Assembly: GCA_029239415.1 (NCBI GenBank)
Contig: JAQZAY010000152.1
Location: forward strand, 1-8,306
Direction: 5' to 3'
Source of the DNA: Pseudomonas sp.
GTDB taxonomy: Bacteria; Pseudomonadota; Gammaproteobacteria; Pseudomonadales; Pseudomonadaceae
Length of the DNA: 8,306 nucleotides
Shown: one piece after another, positions 6,934 to 8,306 of the stretch
Position numbering within the stretch: the stretch's first letter is position 1
Layout of the letters: every line of letters begins with the position of its first letter
Position numbers and translations under genes: made by a program
Notes under the pieces: model-generated
Database searches by the model: none
Seen by the model: only the letters and a program-made list of their open reading frames with translations
Told to the model about the DNA's origin: nothing

Positions 6934-7713
6934 ATGACTCGCTTCGGTATACACGAAACAGAAAAGCGCCAGATCGCCGACCAGGTGGCCGAGCGCGTGG
7001 AGCGGCTGATCGTCGACGGCGTGCTCAAGCGTGGCCAGGCGCTGCCGTCGGAACGCCGTCTGGTGGAAAAACTGGGTTGCTCGCGCTCGGCGCTTCGCGA
7101 AGGACTGCGCATCCTGCGCGGCCGCGGCATCATCGATACCGAGCATGGCCGAGGCTCGTTCGTCGCCGACCTCAATGGCAGTGCCACGGTGTCACCGCTG
7201 ATGCACCTGTTCAGTTCCCAGCCACGGACCTTGTACGACCTGCTGGAGGTACGCGCGCTGCTCGAAGGCGAGTCCGCGCGCCTCGCCGCGTTGCGCGCGA
7301 CCGATGTCGACCGTTTGTTGATCAAGCGGCGCTACGATGAAATGCTCGCCGGCCATGCCGGCTCCGGCGTCGAGGACGCGCGCGAGCATGCGCGTCGCGA
7401 CCATGCCTTCCATCATGCGATCAGCGAGGCCTCGCACAACCCGGTGCTGGTCCATACCCTGCAATCGCTCAGCGACCTGACGCTCAGCACGGTCTTCGCC
7501 TCGGTCAACAACCTGTATTGTCGACCCGCGCAAAAGCGCCAGATCGACCGCCAGCACGCGCGGCTGTGCCACGCGGTCATCGAGCAGATGCCCGAGCAGG
7601 CACAGCGCGCCGCCCGCGACCATATCCATGGTATCCGCGACAGCCTGCGCGAGATCGAGCAGGAGGACCAGCGCCTGGTCCGCTCGACCATGCGCCTCGA
7701 CGGGTGGGGCTGA
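6934..7713 (+). CDS. glcC: GntR/FadR-family glycolate operon regulator GlcC
   Basis: This 259-aa transcription factor most likely senses glycolate (in E. coli GlcC activates the glc operon and is encoded divergently from glcD). Residues about 12-78 form the GntR winged helix-turn-helix, with VERLIVDGVLKRGQALPSER (22-41), SRSALREGLRIL recognition helix (50-61) and the wing GRGSFV (72-77). Residues about 100-243 form an all-helical FCD ligand domain. Asp156, His160, His208 and His230 match the D-x3-H...H...H metal-site pattern of that domain. Two FadR-type palindromes lie upstream, one touching its ribosome site. The next gene on this strand, the PAS gene, begins about 107 nt later. Divergence from glcDEFGB supports the specific name over other FCD regulators. 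Confidence 0.92.
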   Translation: MTRFGIHETEKRQIADQVAERVERLIVDGVLKRGQALPSERRLVEKLGCSRSALREGLRILRGRGIIDTEHGRGSFVADLNGSATVSPLMHLFSSQPRTLYDLLEVRALLEGESARLAALRATDVDRLLIKRRYDEMLAGHAGSGVEDAREHARRDHAFHHAISEASHNPVLVHTLQSLSDLTLSTVFASVNNLYCRPAQKRQIDRQHARLCHAVIEQMPEQAQRAARDHIHGIRDSLREIEQEDQRLVRSTMRLDGWG

Positions 7714-7729
7714 TGATCCGCTTCGCCGG

Positions 7730-7735
7730 TTGACT
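7730..7735 (+). promoter_or_regulatory. possible -35 element upstream of the PAS gene
   Basis: TTGACT matches the sigma-70 -35 consensus at 5 of 6 positions and lies in the glcC-PAS gap (7714-7820). No convincing -10 element is found at 16-18 nt (ACTCAA and neighbours are poor), so a promoter here is only a possibility. Confidence 0.2.
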
Positions 7736-7820
7736 TGAAAGCGCAGGGCCGCACTCAAGGGACTCATGGCAGCTTTCTGGAAAAACGATTAACGTAGCCA
7801 TCAGTATCAATCATGCGTAC

Positions 7821-8306
7821 GTGGTGGTCTTTCTGAAACATCCAAGCAGGGAAGAACTTGAGGCAGAGGTTGCTCGTCTGCGCGGCGTTCTTGCGCAGGC
7901 AGGCATCGACCCGCAGCCCAGCGGGCACTGGATTCCGACCGCGTCCGGGACGTCGACCGTGCATGAGCGTACCCAGGCGCCTGCGGCCAGGCTTGCCCTC
8001 GAGCCGGCCCATGAGCGCTACCGCCTGGCCTTCAAGGCGACCAACGACGCGATCTGGGACTGGGACCTGGTCAGCAATCACGTGTTGTGGAACGACGCGC
8101 TGGAAGAGGCCTACGGCCATTGCCTGGCCCAGGCCGATTCAACCGGGGACTGGTGGATCGCCCGTATCCATCCCGACGACCGCGCACGCATCGAGGCCTC
8201 CATTCACGCGGTGATCGATGGCGACGGCTCGGCCTGGGCCGATGGCTACCGCTTCCAGCGCCAGGATGGATCCTACGCCGAGGTGCTGGACCGCGGGCAT
8301 GTGATT
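7821..8306 (+). CDS. PAS-domain protein, probable signalling sensor (5' part only)
   Basis: The frame is open from 7733 to the window end. From GTG 7821 it gives 162 residues. Residues about 8-27 (HPSREELEAEVARLRGVLAQ) look like a short amphipathic or coiled-coil N-terminal helix, followed by a Pro/Ser/Thr-rich linker. Residues about 64-162 form a PAS_3-type fold: HERYRLAFKATNDAIWDWDL (64-83), WWIARIHPDDR (111-121) and YRFQRQDGSYAEVLDRGH (143-160). Such domains in Pseudomonas usually precede histidine kinase, GGDEF/EAL or further PAS modules, but none is visible before the window stops. No signal peptide or membrane segment is seen, so the N-terminus looks cytoplasmic. The start is uncertain: there is no in-frame ATG in the visible frame, and neither GTG 7821, GTG 7824 nor CTG 7833 has a clear ribosome site. 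Confidence 0.8.
   Translation, partial: MVVFLKHPSREELEAEVARLRGVLAQAGIDPQPSGHWIPTASGTSTVHERTQAPAARLALEPAHERYRLAFKATNDAIWDWDLVSNHVLWNDALEEAYGHCLAQADSTGDWWIARIHPDDRARIEASIHAVIDGDGSAWADGYRFQRQDGSYAEVLDRGHVI

Noticed and set aside
7766..7792. Tiny open frame (ATG GCA GCT ... TAA, 8 residues) with AAGGGA upstream, as a possible leader peptide
   Set aside because: Too short to support, no attenuator-like structure follows it, and no biased amino-acid content.

Overview
The window is GC-rich bacterial chromosomal DNA carrying a complete glycolate-utilisation (glc) locus. Gene content, codon style and the neighbouring PAS-domain sensor gene suggest a Pseudomonas (inference; no rRNA or other taxonomic marker is present).

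Layout, left to right. (1) 1-96: the last 31 codons of a + strand gene I cannot identify. (2) 97-285: a short convergent intergenic stretch with a 9-bp-stem hairpin just past the end of glcB. (3) 286-6703: five minus-strand genes, read right to left as glcD, glcE, glcF, glcG, glcB. They are packed as an operon: glcD/glcE share one base, and glcE/glcF and glcF/glcG are 9 and 4 nt apart. A 52-nt gap with a GC-rich hairpin separates glcG from glcB. (4) 6704-6933: the divergent control region, with two near-identical FadR-type palindromes (centres 6829 and 6915). (5) 6934-7713: glcC on the + strand, a GntR/FadR-family regulator. (6) About 7821 to the window end: the 5' part of a + strand gene for a PAS-domain protein, probably a signalling sensor, with an unclear start.

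How it works together. GlcD, GlcE and GlcF are the FAD-, FAD-like and iron-sulfur subunits of glycolate oxidase, which oxidises glycolate to glyoxylate and passes electrons towards the respiratory chain. GlcB (malate synthase G, 725 aa) condenses glyoxylate with acetyl-CoA to malate. GlcG is a small conserved accessory protein of unsettled function. GlcC is the expected glycolate-responsive regulator and probably acts on the palindromes in the divergent region, controlling both the operon and itself. The order glcC-(divergent)-glcDEFGB matches the E. coli arrangement, but no glcA permease follows glcB.

Most of the window is a well-known system. The parts worth a second look are regulatory: the paired operators, one abutting the glcC ribosome binding site; the structured glcD leader; the glcG-glcB hairpin; and the PAS gene whose visible reading frame has no ATG. 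I see no mobile element, CRISPR array, tRNA or rRNA.
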